This document shows positions 24,771 to 35,591 of a stretch of 64,000 nucleotides of DNA, in pieces. The notes below the pieces were generated by a model. The model made no database searches. It was not told the origin of the DNA and saw only the letters and a program-made list of their open reading frames with translations. The position numbers were made by a program, and so were the translations under genes. This stretch comes from Doryteuthis pealeii (Eukaryota > Mollusca > Cephalopoda > Myopsida > Loliginidae): assembly GCA_023376005.1 (NCBI GenBank), contig CM042145.1:102243140-102307139 (forward strand), given 5' to 3'. Numbering within the stretch: the first letter of the stretch is position 1; every line of letters starts with the position of its first letter.

Positions 24771-24829
24771 CACTATAAACAAATCACTCTGTGGACTTGT
24801 ATGAACACTCATACATTGAAATTATGAAA

Positions 24830-25610
24830 ATTTCCTTTAAAAATCAAATCAAAAATGACTAAAGTATATGTCAAAAAAGAAAACACAAATTTAAACGTAT
24901 ATGAAAATTTCCTTTAAAAATCACAATAAAAACTTGATTAAAGATGACGTGTCTATTAAAGATATGTCCCATTTCTTAACCGAAAGCCTTGGGACTCTAA
25001 GGCGCCAGATTCCAGTGCCCTTCTGCTACGTCATCGATCCCCACTGTTAATGAAAAAACAGTCAGTGGTCGGTTCGGCTTAAACCTGTAAGGACCTGAAT
25101 GAGTTAACTCCCTCAGACTGAATTGGTAAATAAGTTGCCACTCGCTTCCAGGAGCAAACCTTGAAATTCAACAAATTCAACTTGAAAGAATTATACTACA
25201 GAAATCATCTTAACTCAATTAGGGTTTGCAACTCAAAGACAGCTTCCCTAAAAATCAACCTCTAAAATTCATCACCAACAAAACATACAAAATTTCAACC
25301 TGCCTCTGCTGATAGGTTGGCGGGTCATTCTTCACTTCAAAGAACTTTGTTAACCAGACTCTGAGTTAAGTTCTCCGCAAATCACACCAAAATTTGCAAA
25401 ACTATCCTTAAATCTATCTTTCCCTTTTTTTGTTTATACATATTAAATTTGTTGTTAAATATATTTGTCTTGTCTTGTCTTTTCATTCAGTGTCCGAACT
25501 TGAAAGTTGCGGTAATTCCCCCCACAAGTGGGAGTTAATACTTTTACAGTTTTAATTCCCATAAAATCAATGGGAGAGTCCATGATTTATTTACTCTAAC
25601 TTAATGCTGC
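24830..25610. other. Intergenic stretch without a recognised feature
   Basis: Contains a short direct repeat (GAAAATTTCCTTTAAAAATCA at 24827 and 24902, cited here as its first bases). Base composition is more even than its surroundings between 24960 and 25400, but no frame or splice structure convinces me. Confidence 0.4.
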
Positions 25611-25624
25611 CAGGAGGCGCTCAT

Positions 25625-26150
25625 ATTGCAACAGTTATCAATATCATAGGAAATGGACATGGTAACCCATGTTTAAATCCTGGACGAACCTGTCTGCAAG
25701 GTGCTAACACCCTTGAGAAAGGGTATCAATACAACTATTCTACCTCCAGCTAGGAGTAAATAGTATGGCAGACTGGGCTCTTTAATCTTAGTATGGCAAC
25801 CAGTCTAGGAGAAGGAAAACTCTGAATTTGAACCAATTGGGTTAGCTCAGTCGGTACAGCGTTCGGCTAGAAACCACAAGGTTCCTAGTTTGATACCCGC
25901 CCTCGCCAACTCAGCGTATGAGTAGCACAGGGATCTGTGCGGTAAAGTAAGGAGCTAATGGTAGGTGTGGCGCAACACCTCAGATGCTAAAAAATCTCTC
26001 TTGGTCTAGCGCTATTGAAAAGGGGATAGACTCCCTCGCTGCATGGCTTATACCGACATTACGCCGCCCCGACGACTTACTTTACTTTTTACTTTACTTA
26101 GAAATTGACCTTATGTCACATCCTGCTTGTGATGAAGGAGTTGGGTAAAT
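25625..26150 (+). mobile_element. SINE family A split by an inserted SINE family B
   Basis: Family-A text runs 25625-25831 (GGACGAACCTGTCTGCAAGG ... AACTCTGAATTTGAACC) and resumes at 26099-26150 (AGAAATTGACCTTATGTCAC). Between them 25836-26097 is a nearly complete family-B SINE with head GGGTTAGCTCAGTCGGTACA, B box GTTTGATACCC, and a TTTACTTTT tail. The order of insertion is therefore A first, B later. Confidence 0.82.
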
Positions 26151-26189
26151 AATCCCTTAATTTTGCCACAAGTATGCCATAGTGACCCA

Positions 26190-26305
26190 GAAACATGTAT
26201 TTAGCAACCCCTCTGCACAAGCAGGTTTGATTTTAGAGTTTTCCTTCTCCTAGACTGGTAGCCATAACCAGGTTAAATAGCCCAGTCTGCCCTACTATTG
26301 AATTG
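26190..26305 (-). mobile_element. SINE family A fragment
   Basis: Carries CTAGACTGGTAGCCATAACC and CCAGTCTGCCCTACTATT in plus-strand text; internally deleted. Confidence 0.65.
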
Positions 26306-26337
26306 GTTTATTGCCTTGACCCTTTGTAAAACAAAAA

Positions 26338-27000
26338 TTATAACAAATGAAACATATCTTTTATACACATATTTACCAACCTCTCTGCATGAGTAGGATG
26401 TGACACAAGGTCATTTTCTTAAGTGAACTTTAACAGGTTTGAATTCAGAAATTTAACAAATGAAACATATCTTTTATACACATATTTACCAACCTCTCTG
26501 CATGAGTAGGATGTGACACAAGGTCATTTTCTTAAGTGAACTTTAACAGGTTTGAATTCAGAAATTTAACAAATGAAACATATCTTTTATACACATATTT
26601 ACCAACCTCTCTGCATGACATCATTTTCTTAAGTGAACTTTAACAGGTTTGAATTCAGAAATTTAACAAATGAAACATATTTTTATACACATATTTACCA
26701 ACCTCTCTGCATGAGTAGGATGTGACACAAGGTCATTTTCTTAAGTGAACTTTAACAGGTTTGAATTCAGAAATTTAACAAATGAAACATATCTTTTATA
26801 CACATATTTACCAACCTCTCTGCATGAGTAGGATGTGACACAAGGTCATTTTCTTAAGTGAACTTTAACAGGTTTGAATTCAGAAATTTAACAAATGAAA
26901 CATATCTTTTATAGACATATTTACCAACTTCTCTGCATGAGTAGGATGTGACACAAGGTCATTTTCTTAAGTGAAGTTTAACAGGTTTGAATTCAGAGTT
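26338..27000 (-). repeat. 112-bp tandem array derived from the 3' end of SINE A
   Basis: Six units start near 26338, 26451, 26564, 26661, 26773 and 26886. Each contains AAATGAAACATATCTTTTAT, TTACCAACCTCTCTGCATGA, GGATGTGACACAAGGTCATT and AACAGGTTTGAATTCAG. The third unit is about 97 bp because it lacks GTAGGATGTGACACAAGG. The units are nearly identical, so the array is young. Confidence 0.92.
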
Positions 27001-27505
27001 CTAAAACTGGTTGCCTAACTAATGTTAAACCAGTACTATTTCTCATGACTGGAGGGAGAATAGTTTGCATACCTTTTCTAGCATTGAAAATACCTGCACA
27101 TCCATTCAGTTTAACAGGTTTGAATTCAGAGTTCTCCTAAACTGGTTGCCTAACTAATGTTAAAGATGCCAGTCTGCCCTACTATTTACTCATGACTGGA
27201 GGGAGAATAGTTGGATGCATACCTTTTCCTAGGGTGTTGGTGCTATGTGAAATACAAATAGCCTTGTCCCAGATTTGAACTCAGGTTGCTGTGTCCATTT
27301 CCTATGTAAATAACCATTACACCATGAGCACATCCATTCAGGACCCTAAAAGTATATGTGTGGACCCATCAGATTAAACTGACCATGTGGTACATTCTAC
27401 ACTCGGCAAGTGAATTAGTGCAAAGGGAACTTAAAAAGCCTCAACTCAAACTTAAACTTTGATCGCCAAGTCCATTTTCAGCTTGGATAACCATTACACC
27501 AACCA
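27001..27505 (-). mobile_element. SINE family A, rearranged remainder next to the array
   Basis: 27001-27100 and 27110-27325 repeat the middle of the SINE (CTAAACTGGTTGCCTAAC, ACTGGAGGGAGAATAGTT); the second run ends in the tRNA-like head near 27280-27325. A further head fragment lies at 27390-27505. Confidence 0.7.
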
Positions 27506-27548
27506 CACACACACACACACATGCACACACACACACACACACACACAC

Positions 27549-27559
<11 letters not shown>

Positions 27560-27579
<20 letters not shown>

Positions 27580-27972
27580 GTTGGAGAAATAAAGGAAATA
27601 AAGTATAGAATGGATAAAATAGGATATTTTAATCAATTTTACTTACATGTGTTTCGGTCAGGAGTTTATCCATGTGTACATTATTCAATCTATTATTATT
27701 TTTAAATAACCAAATAAAATAAAATAATGATAATAGAAAAAATGTAGAAATGTTCCACATACATTTTTTCTACATTTTTTCTATTATTATTATTTCATTT
27801 CATTTGGTTATTTAAAAAATAATAATAGATTGAATAATGTACGCATGGATAAACTCCTGACCGAAACACGTGTAAGTAAAATTGATTAAAATATCCATTT
27901 TATCCATTCTATACTTTCTTTCCTTTATTTCTCTTTTCAACATACCATCGGATTCACTTCCATTTTCATTTT

Positions 27973-28015
<43 letters not shown>
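27560..28015. mobile_element. About 370-bp near-perfect palindrome beside (CA)n/(TA)n
   Basis: Arms 27581-27757 and 27766-27948 are inverted copies (AGTATAGAATGGATAAAATA, TGTTTCGGTCAGGAGTTTAT and complements). (TA)n lies immediately left (27557-27580), and (CA)n-(TA)n right (27973-28015). No coding capacity. Confidence 0.8.
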
Positions 28016-28521
28016 CAATGTTACATTGACTTACAAGTGCCCCCACTTACGAGTTTTCCGAGTTATGAGCTATCAGTCAGTTGATTTTTTACTTTGTGTT
28101 GAGAACTAAAATTTGAGATATGAGCAAGGTTCAAATACACTTATTTATATAGTAATACTCATATTCTTTAAAAGTACGACTTATGATCTTGCAACTCCTC
28201 CTGGTTAGCAATGAGACCATCCAAATCATCCAAGATAAAATGCAAAAATGTAAATCCTGATTATGTAGTGTTGCTTATTCACCGAATTCTTATTTCTTAT
28301 GAGTGTTGTCACCTGAGCTAAATAATGGACCATTCTGTTTTCATTATAAAAAAAGAAAGGGAAGAAAAAGGAAATGCTACACAGAAAAATATTCTGAGCC
28401 TGTCAATAGCATGTGTTCCCAGTAAAGGTCTGAGTTGGAATGGCTGAGGTTCTTTTTGGTGTCAGGAGGAGGCCTTTTCTCTGCACATACCCAGAAGGTT
28501 CTTCCTGTCTGAAGGCTCCTG
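28016..28521. repeat. Mixed repeat fragments
   Basis: 28018-28145 is a dispersed repeat (TTACATTGACTTACAAGTG, CGAGTTTTCCGAGTTATGAG) with relatives at 45890-45970 and 46865-47000. 28206-28395 is a reverse copy of the first half of the 16721 element. 28400-28521 matches 34790-34880 (the host of the next insertion). Confidence 0.55.
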
Positions 28522-29780
28522 GGTAATTCCATCTCAAATCATCTAGAAAAAAGTAAAATTGTCACCCACACCCTTCAATTTTTCTGAATTTTTTTTCCAT
28601 GTATGGACTATGCTAACATTAGACAATCCCCCAAATTTGAGCTTCCAATTCCAAAAATTGGCGGAGTTATGTTGATTGTTTAGCTCTCCAAATTTGGTGA
28701 GGTTGGCAAAAAATGGCGACTTTTTGTAATCTATTTTTGTCTGTAAAATGGGTTCTAGAGCTTCCCTACTACTAAAAATTGGTTTATAAAAGCATTTTTA
28801 TCCATGAAAGCCAAAAATTCTATCAAAAAACTTTTTAAAGTCAATCAATTTTAAGTTATTGATGATTTCTGATTTTTTCATAGCAAGATCAATATCCCGA
28901 TGTGGCACTGCATCCATGACAAATTTTTTTTCTATTATTGTTTCTCATATATTGATCATTATTTGTACCAAAAAGATAGTTTGTTATTTGCTCAGAACCG
29001 ATGCTACAACATCAGTTAAAATTTTGCAAATCAGAAATCATTGATAACTTAAAATTGGTTAACTTTAAAACTTTTTTGATAGCATTTTTGGATTCCTTGG
29101 GTTAAAATGCTTTTATAATCCAATTTTTAGGTGTAGGGACGCTCTAGAACTCATTTTACAGACAAAAATAGATTACAAAATGTTGCCATTTTTCAGGACA
29201 CATCACCCAAATTTAGAGTTATGTCAATTTTTAGAATCAACATAACTCCATCATTTTTTGGAATTGGAAACTCAAATTTCCAAGTGCAAAATTTCAACAA
29301 ATTTTTGCAAAATGTTGTAGCTTTGGTTCTGAGTAAATATCAAACTATCTTTTTGGTACAAATAATGTTCAATATATGTGAAATGATAATAGAAAAAATT
29401 GTTGTTGTAGACGCAGTGCCACATCGGGGTATTGATCTTGCTAGGAAAAAATCAGAAATCATCAATAACTTAAAATTGGTTGAGTTTAAGACTTTTTTAA
29501 TAGCATTTTTGGATTCCTTGGGCTAAGATGCTTTTATAAACTAATTTTTAGGAGTAGGGAAGCTCTAGAACTCATTTTACAGACAAAAAAATTGCCATTT
29601 TTCATGCCCCCCCCCCAAATTTGGAGAACTAAAAATCGACATAACTCCACCAATTTTTGGAATTGGAAGCTCAAATTTTGGGGATTGGCTAACTTTATAA
29701 TAATTCACACTTGGACAAAATTTTAAAAAAAATTGAAGGAGGTGGGTGACATAGCCTGGATGATTTGACATGGAATTACC
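28522..29780. mobile_element. Long-TIR DNA transposon (1,259 bp, nonautonomous) with 6-bp target-site duplication
   Basis: Ends are GGTAATTCCATCTCAAATCA (left) and TGATTTGACATGGAATTACC (right). CTCCTG flanks it on both sides (28516-28521 and 29781-29786). Removing the element and one CTCCTG restores text that matches the unoccupied relative at 34870-34885 (AAGGCTCATGGGAGTTTG). The arms are about 450-500 bp inverted repeats; the centre (29030-29330) is another copy of arm sequence. There is no transposase. A 398-bp relative is at 53095-53492. Confidence 0.88.
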
Positions 29781-29786
29781 CTCCTG

Positions 29787-31130
29787 AGAGTTTGTTATTT
29801 TTAAATTTTTAATTTTATTTTAATTTTATTATAATCTTCCCATGCCAATGATACTTGGGCAAGTTGACGAAAAATTTATCTAATAATAAATGCAAATGTC
29901 AGTGTGTCACATTTTTTCAACTTTACTCCTTGAAACCATAGCCCAATATATCATACCATTTTGGAATTAGGTCAACTCCATGAGCAAATTAAAAAGATTC
30001 CAGCCTAAATATGGACCTACAACCCTGAAATTTTGAATTCCCAAGTTTTCCTTATGATTTTTTGCTATAAATGTTTTGTATATAAACAATTTTTATAACT
30101 TGGAAATTATAGTTTTCGGAGGTAACACAATTTTTTCCTGGATATCATTTAAACACTTTCCACTTGTCACTAGCACCATTTTGCTTCGAAGTCAGACTGC
30201 AATCCTTGTCTCAGGCGACACTGCATTTATATTGCTGTGGCTCATTTCTGATTGGTTGGTCAGGCCAAACAGCACCTCTTTTTTGTCACATCTGGTTTCA
30301 TGCGAGGCATGCTATTTTTTTCTTTGCAGCAATACATATTCTTTTTTTGCCATCTTGGCAACACCTCACCTAAATCATGGACCTACACACATGACAAGTC
30401 CTTACCTGTTTTGCTCCACGAGGTAAAACTCTTCTCTTGCTAATAAATAAAAGCAGTTTTGGTAATTGTCATTTTGTTACATAATTCATGGGTAGCCTAT
30501 GAATTGTGTAAGTAGTGTAGATATTTTTGAATCAAAATTCGTTGAAGATTCAAATAGCGGGGGTGGATGGAAAAGTACCATTACCGTTATAGATTGGCAC
30601 CATTTAACCTCACACTGACCTGCATGCTGATTTCTGATTGGCTGATTTCTGATTGGCTGAAGGAAGGCATGAGAAGAGATATTAGTTATAGTTAAGTCAG
30701 GTGCTACCATCTAGTCAGTGAGCGAAGACATTTAAGGTCTGCTGCTCTCAAAATGCCACTTCTCATCCATGCGGTTTTGAGAAATACTTTGGGCTGGGGT
30801 TGTTTTTAATAAAGTCTAATAAAAAAACAACAAGTCTCACGTATTAATTAAAACAAGAAATGAGCAGACATCCCGCCCAAACAGAACAATAGAAGAGCCC
30901 AACAGCCTGGAGAAATCAGCCCAGAGAAGAAATAGCTGACGAAGTAGACAAGCAGAGAAAAGAAGTAAGAGCCAATCTATCATCCCCTCATCCTGTCTAG
31001 CTCTCGCCATTATATACCCGAGATGAAGGTGACATAACAATTTACTAAGCTTTGCTTATTTTTCACAAAATCAGAAATATGTGGCAGAGTGAGACTCAAA
31101 CTCACTATCAATGGTCTGCTAGCCTAGTTC
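29787..31130. other. Intergenic stretch without a recognised gene
   Basis: 29787-29850 continues the repeat that hosts the transposon. At 30628-30660 TGATTTCTGATTGGC occurs twice in tandem. Short overlapping ORFs at 30076-30440 are in repeat-like, T-rich sequence and none has a recognisable motif. Confidence 0.4.
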
Positions 31131-31197
31131 ACCTTGCTTAACAAAATATACCCATAAGTAAGAGATCATTGGTGGTGGTATTGGTGATGATGGTAGT

Positions 31198-31227
31198 TGT
31201 GTGTGTGTGTGTGTGTGCGCGCACGTG

Positions 31228-31270
<43 letters not shown>

Positions 31271-31285
31271 GTGTGTGTGTGTTTA
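31198..31285. repeat. (GT)n-(TA)n-(GT)n microsatellite
   Basis: (GT)n 31198-31217, (TA)n about 31227-31254, (GT)n about 31256-31283. Confidence 0.9.
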
Positions 31286-31321
31286 TAGATCATATTGTTG
31301 CTATACTTGATTGATGCATTA

Positions 31322-31440
31322 ATAAAGGCGTCCCATCGTGGTGTATTTATTAGCAAGCTAATCTCGCAGATCCATTATTACAGTATAGCTGGATGCCTTA
31401 TACTTGCGACTTTGTGTCACATCCTAACCGTGGCGAATAC
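31322..31440 (+). mobile_element. tRNA-derived SINE, family D
   Basis: GGCGTCCCATCGTGGTGTAT, TAGCAAGCTAATCTCGCAGA, then a tail with ACTTTGTGTCACATCC. Better copy at 59630-59770 (TTCGTGGTGTAATGGTTAGC, B-box-like TTTGATCCACGC). A reverse copy is at 33062-33212 and a fragment at 61733-61785. The A box resembles tRNAs with GGTTAG. Confidence 0.6.
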
Positions 31441-31589
31441 CAACATGACACATTAATACGAAGATCTGGCCATACGAAAAATGATGAGGGTAAGTAACTC
31501 TTGTAGAAAACATTACCAGATTATTTCCCTTCAATCATTTATTGTTTTTCCTGTTCATTATTTCGGAACATCCTTTATCATTTTTAAAA

Positions 31590-31885
31590 TTATATCATCA
31601 TCATCATCATCATGTCACTCATGCAGCATGGATATCCATGACAATCTCTCGCCAACCTTCCCTATCATTCATTGCACCTGGGAGGTCCTCTGCGGAGCAA
31701 CCAGCATCTTTGCATAGCTGGTCAATGTAGGTCCTTGCTGGGCGCCCCACACTTGCATGTTCATGTGTTGGCTTCCACAGGAGAACGTCGCTTATGAGCT
31801 CAGCCTTGCTTCTCCAGCAGTGTCCTGCATGCCTTGTCCGTCTCACTCGGATAGTTTGACTTGAAGAAATATTTAAAGTAATTTT
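31590..31885 (-). pseudogene. LINE 3' terminal coding fragment
   Basis: The minus strand translates without a break over 31619-31891 and includes SQTIRVRRTRHAGHCWRSK, AELISDVLLW, GRPARTYIDQLCKDAGC, SAEDLPGAMNDREGWREIV. This is the familiar C-terminal text of a widespread non-LTR retrotransposon polyprotein. It ends in a (CAT)n-type 3' tail, seen on the plus strand as (ATC)n at 31593-31613. RT and endonuclease are missing, so it is a 5'-truncated copy. The clade may be RTE-like, but that is uncertain. Confidence 0.75.
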
Positions 31886-31900
31886 TATCACATGTACATA

Positions 31901-31904
<4 letters not shown>

Positions 31905-31985
<81 letters not shown>
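31905..31985. repeat. (TA)n then (TTA)n microsatellite
   Basis: (TA)n 31905-31949, then ATTATT repeats to about 31985. Confidence 0.9.
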
Positions 31986-31987
<2 letters not shown>

Positions 31988-31989
31988 CT

Positions 31990-32560
31990 AAAGCTGAGAT
32001 TTTCAACTTTGGATCCCTAAAGGCTTTTTTGCAGGTGACCTTACTGAAACGAAATTTATACTCTATTATACCTTAGTTTTAGTATTACTAAATGTTTGAA
32101 AAAATCCACTTTAATTGATTCTAATTAGTCGTAATTTGCAATTAAGTCAACAACTGGCCTATCTCTGTCTTACAGTATACGTAACTCTCTTTTTCCCCTC
32201 TATATATCTGTGAAGGGGTGTGAAAGTGATCACAACTAAAAAAATCAGCAGTCAGTCCCTCCACCACCTTCTAATTCGAGTCTAACTAGAGTCGCCCCTT
32301 CCCTTTCTCCAGGCTACAGAGAATAACTTTTGTTTTGTTTTAATAAAACAAAACAAAAGTTCTTTTTACGCTCAACTAAAATTGAAATCATGCTTTAAAA
32401 TAGATTTTTTAAATTACTTTAGTTATTAATTTATTGAGTCAAATTCGGAATACATGTCTGATTTAACATGATTATTAAACTTACTTTAAAAATATTTCAT
32501 GTTGGGTAAAAAAAGATAGTTACATATTTAAATATTGTGGAATTCAAATGAGCAAACATT
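31990..32560. other. AT-rich intergenic stretch with a short perfect palindrome
   Basis: 32327-32361 reads ACTTTTGTTTTGTTTTA and its exact complement, a cruciform-capable palindrome. Nothing else recognised. Confidence 0.5.
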
Positions 32561-32574
32561 GACTCCCCCACTGT

Positions 32575-32815
32575 TTAAGTGAAAGTTTTTACAGATTTTA
32601 ATTCAGAGTTTTCTTTCTCCTAGAATGATTACTTAGCCAAGGTTAAAGAGCCTAGTCTGCCCTACTGTTTACCCATAGCTGGAGGGAGAGTAGTTGAATG
32701 CATAACTTTCGCAAGTATATTAGCACTATGTTAAATGCAAACAGCCTTGGCCATGATTTGAACTCGTGTCGACAAGTCCATTTTCCACGACTCTAACCAT
32801 TACACCACACGTCTT
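32575..32815 (-). mobile_element. SINE family A
   Basis: Minus copy with CATAGCTGGAGGGAGAGTAG in plus text and a well-kept tRNA-like head at its right end (plus text GATTTGAACTCGTG ... CTAACCATTACACCAC). Confidence 0.78.
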
Positions 32816-32833
32816 TTATGTCGCGCACGCGCG

Positions 32834-32883
<50 letters not shown>

Positions 32884-33061
32884 TGTGTGTGTCTTTGTAT
32901 AGATTATATTGTTATACATTTACGAGAAGATCCAACGATACAAAATATAATTGCAAGGGAAGTAACTCACGAAAGAAATTTAGATTAATTCAAACTAACC
33001 GTTATCTAATTATTTCCCTTTGACCATAATTTTCTTCCCTGTTCATTATTTCTTAATATCA

Positions 33062-33212
33062 CTTATTTACCCAACCCATTCACTACGGCCAAGATTTGAC
33101 ACAAGGTCGCAAATATGGGACATCCAGCGAGGATTGATTTAGCTATTTGGTAGTAATGTACTTGTGAAAACTAGCTTGCTAAACATTACACCACGACGAT
33201 ACACATCACGTA
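33062..33212 (-). mobile_element. SINE family D
   Basis: Reverse copy: plus text GATTTGACACAAGGTCGC, GGGACATCCAGCGAGGATTG, CTAGCTTGCTAAACATTACA. Confidence 0.6.
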
Positions 33213-33254
33213 AAGAAACCTTGTGTTAATCCGGCCTGGTCAGGAATATATATA

Positions 33255-33508
33255 TTTAAGAATGGAAATGAGTAACCTACTCGAGTTTCATCGATAGATT
33301 CTTATTACTTTAAATTAATCGAGTTTAATTAATTTTGGTGTTATGCCCGTTGGAATACTTAAATTTAGTAGAGGAACCTCTACTAAATTTAAGTCCCATT
33401 CCAACGGGCATGTTTATAACACCAAAGATTAATCGTAAACTCGATTAATTTAAAAGTAACCCTGAAGAATCTATCGATGAAACTCGAGTAATTCCATTCT
33501 TAAATAAA
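33255..33508. mobile_element. 250-bp palindrome (foldback MITE)
   Basis: Arms 33255-33376 and 33380-33508 are close inverted copies (TAGTAGAGGaacCTCTACTA at the centre; ACTCGAGTTTCATCGATAGA outside). The spacer is only a few bases, so it would extrude as one long cruciform. Confidence 0.85.
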
Positions 33509-33634
33509 ATTATGCTCTACATTGTATTGAGCACTTTGTATTTGTTTTTTCTCAACCTTAACCTCTGGATATTGTGCGCTTCCAACGATCGTTCTTATAC
33601 CCACCGGTAAGTTAATACTTATACATATACAAAT

Positions 33635-33748
33635 ATATATATATATTATATAATATATTATATATATATATATATATAATTTCTGAATACCACTCGTTTT
33701 TTGGTATATATGTGTGAAGAAATATTTACAGAAATCTTAATCACTTAA

Positions 33749-33779
<31 letters not shown>

Positions 33780-33781
33780 AA

Positions 33782-33820
<39 letters not shown>
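33635..33820. repeat. (TA)n and (CA)n microsatellites
   Basis: (TA)-rich 33629-33680 and (CA)n 33748-33820 with a short ACAA interruption. Confidence 0.9.
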
Positions 33821-34146
33821 TGTTTGGTTTTATATTAACGAATACGAACAAAAATCTCGGGGATAAATCTTAAAAGAAATCTATTAACAAGAAGAAATAA
33901 CTGTAATTTCATTCTTTACTTCCTATTTTAACTAAATAGTTGAATTAGGAAAATTTAGCAATGAAAGACGGGAGTAATAGAAGCGTAAGTTTCAGTTGTT
34001 CTATTTTTCGATTATGCCCCCTCTGTTTAAAATCTTTTTATCTGCATTCTTATTTACTTTCATTAGCTGTTCTAATTTAATTTGATAATTTATTACATTA
34101 AAACATAAAGGCTTGAACCCTACAGAGGGTGCATATATTTGCTAGA
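33819..34146 (-). mobile_element. ACTAGC-type hairpin element, truncated
   Basis: Ends TTTGCTAG at 34146 with the hairpin AACCCtacagaGGGTGCA, and matches the second half of 1914-2522. The (CA)n tract cuts it on the left. Confidence 0.65.
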
Positions 34147-34149
34147 GAA

Positions 34150-35000
34150 AATAATAACCTAACGTACGTACTTTTTAAATTGAAAATATCTAATATTTTA
34201 AGAAGGAATGTCCTCAATGAAAACTTTTAAAAAAAACCGACCCTCCCCCCCCAAAAAAAACAAAAAAAAAAACTAAAAAATGATAGGAATGGGATGTAAT
34301 ATAAACATATTTTATAACGGAAATAGTGAAAACATATTTTATAACGTAAATAGTGAAAATGTATAGATATCCTTGTTCACTATGGAGAGAATTGGTCTAC
34401 ATTTCGCAAAAACCGGTCATTCAAAAGCTACCACAAAAAGATATGACCAACAAATAAAATGTGCTGCTCTTAGAGAGATAGAGTAAATCCTGACAAACTT
34501 GACCAAAAGAGTTCTATGGGGTTACAAGAGGTTTTGTGTTTTAGGTAAAAGAAAAAAAAAAAAAAAAAAAAAAAAGTAGCTGGTTATTGTTGGTACGTGT
34601 TCCTTTGGTTTGCTTTTTACTCCATCTTATTTAATGGTCGCGCTGAAAAATGAAGGAATTCAAGGAACGAAAAAGGAGGAGACAAAGACAGAAGGTGTTT
34701 TTATGATTTAGGCTTTATTCACGGGCCATAGCCACCTCGTGGCAATGAAATTTCTCCCTGACCAGTAGTGGTGTCTTGTCCCAACAAGGCTTGAGTCTGA
34801 AGTGGCCGAGAGATTCTCTTTGGAAGTGGGTTATTTTTCCTGCACATGCTAGAAGGGTTCTTCCGGTGAAGGCTCATGGGAGTTTGTTATTTAAAAAAAA
34901 ATTTAAATTTTATTTTAATCCCCACAGTTCTAAACTCGAAATGGGAAGACTATCACAAGAAGATTAGAATAAAATAGAATTATGCCAAAAAAAAAAAAAA
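34150..35000. other. Intergenic, with an unoccupied host-repeat copy
   Basis: 34790-34975 is the relative of the repeat into which the 1,259-bp transposon inserted at 28522. Poly-A at 34552-34575. No gene. Confidence 0.5.
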
Positions 35001-35004
35001 ATAA

Positions 35005-35440
35005 ATAAATAAGTAAAAGAGAGAAAAAATAAAAACACTTAAAGAAAGAAAGAAAGACGGAAAAAAATAAAGAAAGAACATATGTGAAAAAGAATGAAAA
35101 AACAAAGAAAGAAAGAATAAAAGAGAGAAAAAAATAAAAAAAACACCTGAAGAAAGAAACGCCTAACAAAAGAAAGAAAGAACAAAAGAGAGAAGAATAA
35201 AAACACCTAAAGGAAGAAAGAAAGAAAGAAAGAAAGAACACCTAACAAAGAAAGAAAGAAAAGAAAGAAAGAAAGAAAGAAAGAACACTAAAAAAGAAGA
35301 AAGAACAAAAGAGAGAAAGAATAAAAACACCTAAAGGAAGAACAAAAGAGAAAATAAAGAAAAAACACCTAAAAAAGAAAGAAAGAAAGAAAGAAAGAAA
35401 AAAAGAGAAAAAAAACATCCAAAGAAAGAAAAAAAAAAGA
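35005..35440. repeat. Degenerate (GAAA)n / GAAAGAAC purine tract
   Basis: About 430 bp of GAAA repeats with recurring AACACCTAA inserts every 60-90 bp; plus strand purine only. The Phe-rich ORF on the other strand is a repeat artefact. Confidence 0.9.
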
Positions 35441-35591
35441 AGCCTTTGTTATAAGAAATAATGTTCAGAACAAATTGAATTTTGCAGCAGAATATTATTA
35501 ATTTGATACAAAGTGATCTAAGAGCAAAATAGGGTCAGACGAGTCAAGATATTTTGCCTTTATAGTAATTCTCTGGAACATTATCTTAGAA

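Noticed and set aside
26338..27000. Regularly spaced repeats that might suggest a CRISPR array
   Set aside because: Units are contiguous 112-bp tandem copies of SINE sequence with no spacers, in an animal genome.
29221..29526. 101-residue ORF inside the long-TIR transposon
   Set aside because: It lies in arm and centre repeat sequence, has no transposase motif, and is not kept in the 53095 copy.
30076..30443. Overlapping T-rich ORFs with hydrophobic residues
   Set aside because: No splice sites or motif that support coding; frames overlap in the same repeat-like sequence.
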